A stretch of DNA of 64,000 nt from Simmondsia chinensis (Eukaryota; Streptophyta; Magnoliopsida; Caryophyllales; Simmondsiaceae), in the NCBI GenBank assembly GCA_018398585.1, contig JAGTTD010000018.1, positions 9,555,501-9,619,500 on the forward strand. The letters are read 5' to 3'. Positions within the stretch are counted from its first letter, which is position 1. Each line of letters opens with the position of its first letter. A program made the translations under genes and the position numbers. Positions 33,313 to 44,216 of the stretch are shown here, piece by piece. The notes beneath the pieces were generated by a model. It ran no database searches. It saw nothing but the letters and a program-made list of their open reading frames with translations, and was not told the DNA's origin.

Positions 33313-34660
33313 CCTCACCCTTCATCAAGCATCCCTTTAATTAGAGTTCCAACTCCAACTCAAAATCCCTATTTAATCCTTGCTGATGATTTTCCTTCAA
33401 TTTTATATTCAGCCGCAGCATCAAGACCTTCAAACCCATTTCCATTATGGCCCCTAGCACCACCACAATCACTCAATTAGAGACTTCAAAGCTCCTTTAC
33501 CAGCTCAATCCACCCAATACTTTTTCCAAATCTCAATTAGAACATATTTTCCTGACAAAACACAATGAACCCCTTCCAGTAACATGTGTTCAAAATCTAA
33601 TCAATTCTACATTTTCAAACAAATTTCAATGGTTTCCTGATGATATTTAAAGACGCTAAAAATTTTATTTATTCATTTTAGTAGATATAGAATCAATCCA
33701 ATTAAAACACAGAAGAGATAATCAAATTGGACAAATTCTTTACCCAACTTGTAAAATTTTAAATATCTTTCATATTAAAGATTTTCAATTTACTCTTTAT
33801 ACTTCAAGGCAATTTTCTCAACCTTTTAAACCAACTGGTTTTATTTATCAAGATTATAAGATGGCTTGGTTAGAATATTTCTTTATTGACCCTTAACTCA
33901 TTCCTGATTTTTTTAATTTAAAAAGAAATCAGGAAGTTTTCCAGCATGGTTTTATGAATGGTGGCGTTTCTTTGGTAACACCACTAATATTTTTCAAGAA
34001 AATGTCAAGTACCTTTTCAATATTTACTCAAAATATTCAGAAGAGACTCCTATATATTCAATTATAAACTTTCATTCAAACTTCCAAATTCCATGGATTC
34101 TTTGTTAGTCCTACAGGACAACTCAATTCTTTGAACAACCCTATCCAATTTCTTGAGTCCGTGAATTCAAGATCAAATGTACGTCCTTGAACGTGATTGT
34201 TCCTCATATATTCTTTCAGAAATTTTCAAACAACAAAAGAATAAGGACATTCGCACTTTTTCTCCAACTGCCTCAAATTCAAATATAACTCCCCAAAAAC
34301 CTCCATCGTCCAAACTAGCCTCAACATCATCTACTAGGACAAAGTCAAAAAACAACGTTTCAAAAGAACTTCTTGCCTAGCTGATCCAGCAGATTCAAGA
34401 CTTCTCAACTAAAGAAGAAGATGGTGAAGAAGTAAATTCTTCCTAGAGTGATCCTTTCAACTTGCTCTGAAGAAACAACTAAGATCAAATTTCTCAAAAG
34501 CAAGTGTCCAGGTGTGTGTCCTACTTTTCAAGAGGAGGATCAAAAGTCAAGAAGTCTACAGTACCCTCAATTACTCAGCACAATAATTCCAAGCCAAATG
34601 TCTTTTGTTGTAGCAATAATTCAAGAATTATGCAGTATCAAAGACAATAATTAAAGACAA
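33257..34660 (+). pseudogene. Viral ORF2 remnant (segment E)
   Basis: Begins MSKDKEKEKIQFSEDYAMN and, after stops, continues in frames such as 33447-33650 (MAPSTTTITQLETSKLLYQL, then FQWFPDDI) and 34448-34654 (CPGVCPTFQEEDQKSRSLQ). It sits directly after pol, overlapping it by about 50 nt, as the second ORF does in Florendovirus-like endogenous elements. I do not recognise a functional domain. At least six stops or frameshifts are present. Confidence 0.6.
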
Positions 34661-34718
34661 CAGTCCCCAAGATTTCAATCCAGTTTAGAATTTAGTTTCA
34701 ACTCCGGAGACTCTCAGA

Positions 34719-34728
34719 CTATAAAAGG
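34719..34728 (+). promoter_or_regulatory. TATA box of viral promoter (segment E)
   Basis: ctataaaagg between ORF2 and the primer site, followed by a structured leader. It is the only well-formed TATA box seen in the viral cluster. Transcripts starting here would run rightward through the leader into the compound repeat at 35096. Confidence 0.55.
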
Positions 34729-35013
34729 CAAGGTTCTCTTGCAGTTTAAGACAGAGGTGATTTAAGAGACAAATTCAGTGCTTACTTAAAATCTCCTTGC
34801 TCAGAAAATTTCTCTTGTAATACTTTATTTTGTCCAAGTTTTGTACTCAAGTCTTCCATCTCAATTTGTAAGTTTAAATACTTTTGTATTTCAATTCTGT
34901 ATTTCTATTTTTTTTGTATTTCATTCTGTATTCACTTTTCTGTATTTAGTTTCAATCTTTTGCTGAAATCTTATTTCATGTGTAAAATTTTCAAGAGATC
35001 CTGTCAACTAAAT

Positions 35014-35025
35014 TAGTATCAAAGC
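35014..35025 (+). promoter_or_regulatory. tRNA-Met primer-binding site, degraded (segment E)
   Basis: tagtatcaaagc, against TGGTATCAGAGC in segment D. Two G-to-A changes, consistent with deamination of methylated cytosines on the other strand. Confidence 0.65.
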
Positions 35026-35095
35026 TAATAGGAAGGCTTTAAATAGTTAATTCACAGCTATACAGTTAACACCAACTAGGACCGTTGGTAAGCCA

Positions 35096-35600
35096 GGTGG
35101 TAGTAGCAGCTTATCCTATTACTATGACTCCTTTTAATAGTAGTAGCTTGTACTATTACCATTGGCAGTGGTGGTAACAATTTACACTATTCTTTTGAGT
35201 AATAGTAGTAATAGATTATACTGTTACCATCAGCGGTAGTAGTAGTTGTTGTGTGTACTATTACTATGGGTAGTACTAGTAGTAGCTTATACTGTTACCA
35301 CCAACGGTAGTAGTAGTCGCTGTTTATACTATTAATACAAGTAGTAGAAGTGGTAGTTTGTATTTTTACTACTAGCAGTAGTAGCAAATAATAAGAAGAA
35401 TAATAGCCATATTAATAAAAATGATGATGAGAATAATGATAATGATATTAAGAACAACAACAACAACAATAATAATAATAATGAGAATGATAATAATAAT
35501 AAAATAACGTCAATAGAATATATTATAAATGGTTATAAAATAATGATGATGATAGAGTGGGATAATAATAGTAAAAGTAATAACAATGATGATGATAACA
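35096..35600 (+). repeat. ~500-bp compound repeat flanking the pararetrovirus cluster, right copy
   Basis: Colinear with 25127-25655 (see that entry). It begins exactly where viral leader sequence stops (after taagccaggtggt). Confidence 0.7.
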
Positions 35601-36027
<427 letters not shown>

Positions 36028-36035
36028 GTAGTAAT
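36028..36035. repeat. 8-bp target-site duplication, left copy (hAT)
   Basis: gtagtaat, repeated at 39175-39182. The surrounding sequence is itself rich in gtag/taat words, so the match alone is weak. Together with matching terminal repeats it is convincing. Confidence 0.7.
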
Positions 36036-36507
36036 TAGAGATAGTCAGTGGGTCGGGTCGCTTCACTACAGCAGATCGAGCCGGGCACTGTGGTAGCTCG
36101 TCAGGTAGCCCGGGACTGGAACTGGCCCGACCCGGGTTTAGGGGCCAACTCCATAGCCTCTAGGGGTAAACGTTGGCTTCCCCCCTCAAACGGCTAGTTT
36201 GGTTATTTTATAAAAAGAAAGCTCTATATATTCTAACTGATTTTTTTCATTTCACCGTGCAATAGTCATACTTTCTCTCTTCTCTCCAATTTTCTCTACT
36301 CTCTATAATTCCAATTCTTTATTCTCAACTTATCAAGGCTTAAGTTTGACGTTTCAATTGTGTTCTATTCGTAGAAGCTTGTTGAAGTTCGAATTTCAGT
36401 ATACGCTACGATAAAGTTAGTATCAAAATTTTATTTATTTGTCATTTTTATTTACTTGCATTGTTACTTGCCATTTTTATTTGACATACTTTTATAATAA
36501 TAATACA

Positions 36508-38720
36508 ATGGCACATAGATCATCTTAATCTAGAGCTGGCCGATCTAGTTCTAACTGTTCTCGACCTCCTAAAACCCCTAGAATGAGTGGCAGTAGCTAA
36601 TCTAGAAGAGTTGAACTTAATACCAAAAACATAACTTTTTAGAATCCATCGTGTCACCTCCATACACAGACACTTTAAATTGGTAACAAGAACACAGATT
36701 CGAGCAGAGTTATCTTGAATCGGGTGGTGTGAGATGTTCTGAACCCGCACATGACATTGATGAAACTCAAACTCTCGATTCTGAAAACATAACGAGTGCC
36801 ACTAGTAGATGTCCTTGTAGTCAGGTATGGCTGTATTTTACACTAGATCATGAAAATAATAGAGCATATTGTAAACTTTGTAATAATAACTAAGTTTTCA
36901 GCCATCAGTGTAATGGTGGGACCGGCACTTTCAAACAACACCTGATGAGAGCCCACTCCGATTTAAATGCGGATACATCAAAACAAACTTTGTTACAACA
37001 AGCGCCTGGTGCACTTCAAAACTTTAGGTTTTCACAAGAGACTAATAAACATGAATTAACGAAATACGTCATTTCGGCCGAGAAGCTATTTACCACTAGC
37101 GAAGACCCAAGATTTGTCCACTAGTATAAAACCGCATTAAGCCCTGCGGCTCAAAGGGTCTCTCACAACACTTTGAAGCGTGACACATTTAAAGAATATA
37201 CAAAAATGAAAAATGAGCTAAAAGAAATTTTGAAGATGAATATGAGCATGATCTCGTTGACGTCTGACACATGGTAGACGAAATCCGACATACCCTACAT
37301 GTGCATAACTGCACATTAGATTGATTCTTCCTACATAATGCAAAAAATTATTTAGTTTTGCCTATTCGAATATCATCACAGTGCTCATGTAATCACAAGT
37401 AGAATTGTGGTCGCATGCCGTGAGTAGGGTATTGAAAACAAAATTATGAGCATTACTTTTGATAATGCAACTAACGACACTGGATTTATTAATCCATTAA
37501 TTAGGTATTTGAAGCCCATGTTAGATGGGAAATGTTTTATTTGCGTTGTATTTGTCATATTTTATATTTAATGGTAATTGATGGAATGCAACTTACAGAT
37601 AATTGTCTTATAATTTTAAGAAATATAATTAAAGTAATTAGAACATTTGCAACTAGGCAACAATATTTTAAACGATGGTGTAAATCACAAAGCATTTCAT
37701 GGAAACGTTTTAAATTAGATATAAGTACTACATTGTCATCAATGGTCGAAATGTTATAAAGATGCATACCATATAAAGAAATTTTGATAGAATTTGTACT
37801 TATGAATCATGCAGATCTAGGTTATTTTAGTATAGATAACGTAAATTGAGAAACAATAAATGAAATTTGTAAATTCTTATTTCTTTTTAATGACGCTACA
37901 AAATTTTTTTTTTCTGGCTGCTACTACCTAGTCATTCCATGCAATACCTAAACTGGTACATATTGATGCATGAATGATGAAGAACTCTTTCAACCTTGCA
38001 TTGCAGGGGTCCATTGCTGCTATGCAAGAAAAATTTTTAAAATATTATACTGGATTACCCATGGCATATTGTATTACCACTATTTTGATCCACGTTGCAA
38101 ACTTGAGGGTTTTCAATTTTTTGTCCAAATATTTTACGAAAGAAAGCTACCAAATTTTGATTACAAATCTTTTATTAATAAAGTTAAAGAAACTTTACAT
38201 GATTTGTTTTCCGTTTATTCTCAAAAATTAACGAATAATACAAATGTTTCTTCTACATCATCTTTGTTCTCTTCTCGAGGACAATCATATGCATAGGATA
38301 TGTTTAACTGATTAATGCCTAGATAAAGTCTAACGTCATAAGATGAGCTCTCTTTATACTTGCGTTCAGCTCTGTTCGTATTCCAACCAACGGAGTCTAA
38401 TGAACATTTCGATATTTTGCTATGATGGAAATCATATAAACCCTAATATCCCATGCTTTCTACCATGGCATACGATATACTAACATGTCTGGTGTCTACA
38501 GTAGTATCGACGTTTGGTTTTAGTGTAGGTGGCAGATTGCTAGGAACAAAGAGAGCGAAGGTAGCACCGAACACCTTAGAAATGTCAGTGTTCTTGAAAG
38601 ACTGGATGGCTACAACGGATAGAGACTAGGATCGTCTAAACTTGGAATCATCAGGTGATGAAGACGATGACACTAACTTAACTTCATGTACCGCACTAAC
38701 CGCAATAATTTGAGATTGAT
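36508..38720 (+). pseudogene. hAT transposase pseudogene (ricesleeper-like)
   Basis: From ATG 36508 the traces follow plant hAT transposase order. A BED-type zinc finger with NRAYCKLCNNN and CNGGTGTFKQHLMRAHSD (36850-36965) comes first. The catalytic-domain start NMSMISLTSDTW follows (37235-37275). Then come IENKIMSITFDNATND (37430-37485), an RCICHILYLMVIDGMQ block (37540-37590), ILDPRCKLEGFQFFV- and INKVKETLHDLFSVY-like helices (38080-38220), and a decayed dimerisation region with DELSLYLRSALFVFQPTN (38340-38400) and FSVGGRLLGTKRAKV-like (38515-38560). More than ten stops or frameshifts. A typical intact protein of this type is about 650-700 residues. Confidence 0.8.
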
Positions 38721-38781
38721 TTATTCATATTGTTATAGTTATATTTTTTAACAAATTATAATTATTGTTTTACCAAAATGA

Positions 38782-38792
38782 TTATATATAGG
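38782..38792. repeat. 11-bp target-site duplication, left copy (5S-headed retroposon)
   Basis: ttatatatagg, repeated exactly at 39027-39037. Confidence 0.85.
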
Positions 38793-38886
38793 CTGGATTC
38801 CATTAGAATTTCGAAGTTAAGCGTGCTTGGGCGAGAGTAGTACCACGATGGGTGACCACCTGGGAAGTCCTCGTGTTGCCAACCCT
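38793..38886 (+). pseudogene. Partial 5S rRNA copy (head of the retroposon)
   Basis: Roughly 85-90% identity by eye to angiosperm 5S rRNA over its last ~92 nucleotides, with mostly C-to-T type changes. The first ~27 nucleotides of 5S are missing. It is not a functional rRNA gene: it is 5'-truncated, alone and fused to a retroposon tail. Confidence 0.85.
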
Positions 38887-39026
38887 ATAAGGTTTGAGGT
38901 TCTCGAAAACAGCCTCTCGGCAGGGTTACACCCCGAAGGGGTAAGACTGTGTACATCCATGCCTCATAGACCCCGCTTATGCAGGAGCCCTTGAGGAACT
39001 GGGTCTGTTGTTGTTGTTGTTGTTGT
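38793..39026 (+). mobile_element. 5S rRNA-headed SINE-like retroposon with RTE-type tail
   Basis: The unit is 234 bp and flanked by an exact 11-bp duplication. The first ~94 bases (38793-38886) are a plant 5S rRNA segment from about nucleotide 28 to the 3' end. Recognisable parts include gaagttaagcgtgcttgggc, gagagtagta, gatgggtgacc and tgggaagtcctcgtgttgcc; the pol III internal control region (A box, intermediate element, C box) is nearly intact. A joining piece with a B-box-like ggtttgaggttctcg (38891-38905) follows. Then comes a ~125-bp body/tail colinear with the 3' ends of the two RTE LINEs and with 26114-26235, ending in TTG repeats. SINEs with 5S heads (SINE3 type) are known in animals, and plant SINEs are usually tRNA-derived, so this is either a rare 5S SINE or a one-off template-switch chimera. 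It lies between the hAT transposase and the right hAT end. Confidence 0.85.
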
Positions 39027-39221
39027 TTATATATAGGAAGGGACCGGCCGAGCCCCGACCCCGGCCTCGGGCCAGGTTGATCCTTCTGGGCTTGCATCAA
39101 GCCCAAGCCCCGGTCCCGCCCGACTCGGCCCCTGCGTTAGGGCCAAGCCCAGCTCGGCATGTTGGCCACCTCTAGTAGTAATACTAATAATGATGAAAAT
39201 GATAATGATGTTGATGATGAT

Positions 39222-41492
39222 TGTTAGGAAAAAAAACATATGAATTTTGTTGAAAAATAAACTCTGATGCCGACTATTGGGTTCACAGTTCTCAACTATG
39301 GTCACAACAATAGGCACCTATTAGAGCACTTAGAGTAGGAGACTCTTCTCTCTACCTAAGCCCCCGGTCGGAGAGTCTCGCTTCGTGACACCTCACGTGC
39401 AAGAGTTCCCGGGAATAGGTTCATCTCTATAAACCCTTTTCCCTAATACCGGTTGTTGGGATGAATTTCAAAAATTCTTCCTAAAGTTTACGCAGCAGAA
39501 CGGGTTTAGAATTCATAACTCTAAACCTAGGGTTGATTTAAAATTCCTAATTTTAAATCTACTGACTTAAATTCATAATTTAAATCATCAGATCTAAATT
39601 CTTAATTTAGATCTACAGGCCTTTTACTCTAATACATTCATAACAATACATAAACTTAAACAGGTAAAATAACGAATACTGTAAATAAATAGAAAAGCGA
39701 AAAGGAATAAAGTAAGAATAACATACCTGGAATTGCTCCAATAAAAGAAAAACTAGAAAGACAATAATATTCTTCAAAATCGAGACCCTAAGACCTTCTG
39801 CCCAATGACCTCGAACTGCCCCGAGGGTGGGCTCCGAAAAATATTAAACTTGAGGAAAGAAAAATTTCAACGAAAATTTTTCTCCCCAATTAGATCTCCG
39901 AAAGAGTTTCAGAAACCCTAAAGAAATATTTCAACTCTAATGCCAAACCTCGGAATAAGCCCCTCGGTCTATAGAAATATACCGGAGTGAAAAAATCTAA
40001 TTTTAATAGAAAAGGGATTGCCCAGCTTAAAATAAAACACATCGTTTTAATTAGAAAACAGTTTAAAACGCGTCGTTTCATCAACCCAAAAATCGCGTCT
40101 GTTATTTTAATTCAAAACGCGTGACACGTGTCAACGCGTGATTGGTCCTTGCGTGGGAACGCGGAAAGCCCTGGCGGGCGTCCCAATGCGCGACACGTGT
40201 CGCGCGCTGATTTGTTGGATCCAAAGCACAAGGATCGCGAGCCTGTGCGATTTTCGTCCCTTTTTTTGTATTACTTTGTTTCACATATGTAAAAATTCAT
40301 CTCATGAATTTTAATTTTTTAAAAATTATTTTATTTTATAATTTTTAATACTTATTCATCTCATAAATAATGTTTGGCAAAATTAATTTATCCATCTTAT
40401 CGATAAATAGTTCATCTCATGAATTATTTAATATTTTTTTAATGGCAATAAAATACAGAGGCTTGCGCAAGGATCTCAGGGACAATTTAAATCTAGCTCC
40501 AAATGGATTAAATTAAATCATCTCATGCTATTAATTTAATTACCATTTAATGAGACTTAATTCTACTAAATAAATCTCACTGCACTCAAGACTTAAATTA
40601 TTTATTCGATATCTCCCTAATAGACTGTATTGATGACAACAACCCCTCCACTAGATGTCCATGACAAAGGATAAATATAACCACTACCATTATCCTTCTC
40701 ACAGCTTCTCCATTAGTTATCGACTCGCCGTTTACTGAATAATTCATTTATACTTAAACATATTCACAGTATAAATTCCAAATGTCAAACACTTGGAATA
40801 CTTTGGTCAAAGTTTCCGAACCATTCAAATATTTGCGAATCAACTAAGGGGACACATATATCTCATAAGAGACTGTAGATTCTCTATTGAATACCTGATC
40901 CTTGTCACACTTCACGCTGCTACCCAGTGTATGTGGGATTTCAGTCATTCGTTTGGCCCTTACTTGTAGTACACCAAAGTAACTAACGCTCAATGCACAA
41001 GTCCAGAATGCTCTCAGGATTTAGAGTCGTCATTCAAATAGTACAACATTAATCACTCATCTCCGATAGTAGTCTAGAAATAAGTAACCCACATGATCCA
41101 ACTCAGTGTATCATTCTTATTGAACACACTAACTTAACACTTTTGGATCTCCATCCACATGACTAAGACAAGCCATCTAAAGTGTCACGTTATAGTCTTA
41201 ACATACAAGTGGTCTAGACTTGTCTTCGACTACGAGTCTTTCAAACAATAATCCATACCATTTGTTCCAAGTCTATCTGTGGCTTAGTCTTATAACCCAC
41301 TTAGAACAAACATGTAAATTGCAGTCTGAGGATTACACCCATCTCATGGATGGCTCCCAAAAGAAAATCACATGCAGTATAAATGCTCAAATACACAAAT
41401 TTAACTAGGAAACGACTGGGACTTCAATTTTATTTATTAATTAAAATAATATATCCAGAATAAATCTGAATTTCAGGACACTGTTCCTAACA
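39222..41492 (-). repeat. Copia 3' LTR (2271 bp)
   Basis: TG...CA bounded. The sense-strand start follows a polypurine-like caagtgggagat (41493-41504). It matches 42541-44216 from 39797 onward. It contains two copies of the palindrome gacacgtgtc (40123-40132 and 40192-40201), a G-box/ABRE-type core. Confidence 0.85.
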
Positions 41493-42540
41493 ATCTCCCA
41501 CTTGTCCTAAATCCAATTTATGACAAAGTCCATACTCACCCCTTTTAAGTTTGAACTAAAAATCTACTGAGCCTAACCTTTAGTGAGCACAATTACTCTA
41601 TTGTGAAGTCAGCAATACAATACTGCTTGACATTCCTCTCACTAATGGCTCCCACTCCAAGGGTAAGGACATACTTAGACGTTGAACGTCTATCATATTA
41701 ATCTGACTGGAAGTCTTAAATTAGTATAACCAACTGGAACCAGCTCGTCACTTTGAAAGATCAGCATGGGATATCTAGTTCTTCTTAAGAACTAGAGAAA
41801 ACACTTCATTTCCACCTAGTCCATTGGACTCATGTTAGACTAACACATGCTTACTACACCATAGCATAGCAGACATCAAGTCTCGTGCACAACATGGCAT
41901 ACCTGAGGCTCCCACTGCCAAGGCATATGGAATATTCCTCAATTGCTCCTCCTCTTGAGGTGTCCTATAACACTACTCAAAATAGAGGGACTCCATGCTA
42001 TACCTTGACAATATCTTGTCAATATAAGTGGCTAAAGAAAGACCCAACATCCTACTCTTACGACCTCACAGAAGCTTAATCCTAAGAGTAGAGCTGGCTT
42101 CTCCTATGTCTTTCATATTGAGCTATCGTGACAACCAAGTCTTTACAGCTAATGACACCCCTACATCATTCTCAATGAGTAGTATATCGTTGACAAATAA
42201 CACTAAGAAAGTCACTACTCTCTCTTAATATCATTTGTACACGCATGATTTGAGCAACCGATTGCATAAAACTAGAAGACTTAATTGCTTCATTGTGGCT
42301 AAAAGGATCAGATTCAATGCCACGGTCAACCACTAAAGCTCCCGCTATGAACCTGTCAGGTGTCCTGACAATCCTTCCACCACACCTAAGCTCTCGTGTA
42401 CCTGGGACATTCTCATTCCTATCAGTGGGTGTATCTAATGCATCCACTGTGTCTTAAGTTGTGTCTAGCTGTTCAGAATTATTGTCATTTTCCTTTAATA
42501 CTATTTTATTTTTGTTTTTATAGCTTACTTAAAAAATCCT
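41493..42540 (-). pseudogene. pol: Copia pol remnant: linker and RT C-terminal part
   Basis: The minus strand reads GGRIVRTPDRFIAGALVV (42370-42340) and SDPFSHNEAIKSS, the copia linker ahead of RT. A deletion follows, then the second half of RT: FVNDILLIENDVGVS (~42215-42170; copia normally YVDD, so one catalytic Asp reads Asn), ATYIDKILSRYSM (~42030-41990) and NIPYALAVGASGM (~41935-41900). Stops and frameshifts are frequent. Downstream (41880-41500) is the 3' untranslated part with the purine tract. Confidence 0.72.
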
Positions 42541-44216
42541 TCTCTACGCAATGACCTCGAACTGCTCGGATGGTGGGCTCCGAAAAATATTAAACTTGAG
42601 GAAAGAAAAATTTCAAGGAAAAATTTTCTTTCCAATTAGATCTCCGAAACAGTTTCAGAAACCTTAAAGAAATATTTCAACTCCAATGCCAAACCTCGGA
42701 ATAAGCCCCTCTATTTATAGAAATATACCGGAGCGAAAAAATCTAATTTTAATTGAAAAGGGATTGCCTAGTTTAAAATAAAACGCATCGTTTTAATTAG
42801 AAAACAGTTCAAAACGCGTCGTTTCAACAACCCAAAAATCGCTCCTGTTATTTTAATTAAAAACGCGTGACACGTGTCAACACGTGATTGGTCCCCGCGT
42901 GGGGACGCGGATAGCTCTGGTGTGCCGCGCGCTGATTTGTTGGATTCGAAGCACACGGACCGCGAGCCTGTGCGATTTTCGTCCCTTTTTTTGTTTTGCT
43001 TTGTTTCACACATGTAAAAAATCATCTCATGAATTTTAATTTTTAAAAGTTATTTTATTTTATAATTTTTAATATTTATTCATCTCATGAATAATATTTG
43101 GCAAAATTAATTTACCCATCATATGGATAAATAATTCATCTCATGAATTCTTTAATATTTTTCTAATGGCAATAAAATACATAGGCTTGCGCAGGGACTT
43201 CGGGGACAATTTTAATCTAGCTCCAAATGGGTTAAATTAAATTATCTCATGATATTAGTTTCATTACCATTTAATGAGACTTAATTCAACTAAATAAATC
43301 TCACTGCACTCAAGACTTAAATTATTTATTCGATATCTCCCTAATAGACTGTATTGATGACAACAACCTCTCCACTAGATGTCCATGACAAAGGATAAAT
43401 ATAACCACTACCATTATCCTTCTCACAGCTTCTCCATTAGTTACTGAATCGCCCTTCACTGAATAATTTATTTATACTTGAACATATTCACAGTATAAAT
43501 TCCAAATGTGAAACACTTGGAATACTTTGGCCAAAGTTTCCGAACCATTCAAATATTCGCGAATCAACTAAGGGGACATCAGTATCTCATAAGAGACTGT
43601 AGATTCCCTATTGAATACCTGATCCTTGTCACACTTCACGCAGCTACCTAGTGTACGTGGGATTTCAGTCATTCGTTTGGACCTTACTTATAGTACACCA
43701 AAGTAACTAACGCTCCATACACAAGTTCAGAATACTCTCAGGATTTAGAGTCGTCGTTCAAACAGTACAACATGAATCACTCATCTCCGATAGTAGTCTA
43801 GAAATAAGTAACCCGCATGGTCCAACTCAGTGTGTCAATCTTATTGAGCACACTAACTTAACACTTTTGAATCTCCATCCACATGACCAAGACAAGCCAT
43901 CTAAAGTGTCACGTTATAATCTTAACATACAAGTGGTCCAAACTTGTCTTCGACTATGAGTCTTTCAAACAACAATCCATACCATTTGTTCCAAGTCTAT
44001 CTGTGGCTTAGCCTCATAAACCACTTAGAACAAACATGTAAATTATAGTTAGGGGACTGCACCCATATCATGGATGTCTCCCAAAAGAAAATCACATGCA
44101 GTATAAATACTCAAATATACAAATTTAACTAGAAAATGATTGGGACTTCAATTTTATTCATTAATTAAAATAATATATTTAGAATAAATCTGAATTTCAG
44201 GACACTGTTCCTAATA
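42541..44216 (-). repeat. Copia 5' LTR, inner end truncated
   Basis: Colinear with 39797-41492. It lacks the first ~575 bases of the plus-strand LTR. One gacacgtgtc palindrome is kept (42869-42878); a ~28-bp segment holding the second is deleted near 42925. Confidence 0.82.

Larger units (their letters stand above)
36036..39174 (+). mobile_element. hAT DNA transposon, complete ends, dead transposase
   Basis: The element is 3139 bp. Left terminus TAGAGATAGTCA and the reverse complement of the right terminus TAGAGGTGGCCA agree at 9 of 12 positions, all differences being transitions. An 8-bp duplication flanks it, as expected for hAT. Subterminal regions are rich in gggtcgggtcg/gcccgacccggg and, on the right, ggccaagcccagctcgg words. 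Inside are a promoter-like AT segment (ctatatattc near 36220), a decayed transposase and a nested 5S-derived retroposon. Confidence 0.8.
39222..44216 (-). mobile_element. Ty1/copia LTR element, internally deleted
   Basis: The element runs on the minus strand from TGTTAGGAAC (at 44216, first bases mutated to TATTAGG) to TTCCTAACA (39222) and is flanked by a perfect 5-bp duplication atgat (39217-39221, 44217-44221). It comprises a full 3' LTR (39222-41492), about 1 kb of 3' pol and untranslated sequence, and a 5' LTR truncated on its inner side (42541-44216). Gag, protease, integrase and the start of RT have been lost by one internal deletion that also removed ~575 bp of the 5' LTR. Confidence 0.82.

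Noticed and set aside
38782..38890. A functional 5S rRNA gene
   Set aside because: The first ~27 nt are missing, it is a single copy, it has substitutions at conserved sites and it is fused to a retroposon tail inside a hAT element.
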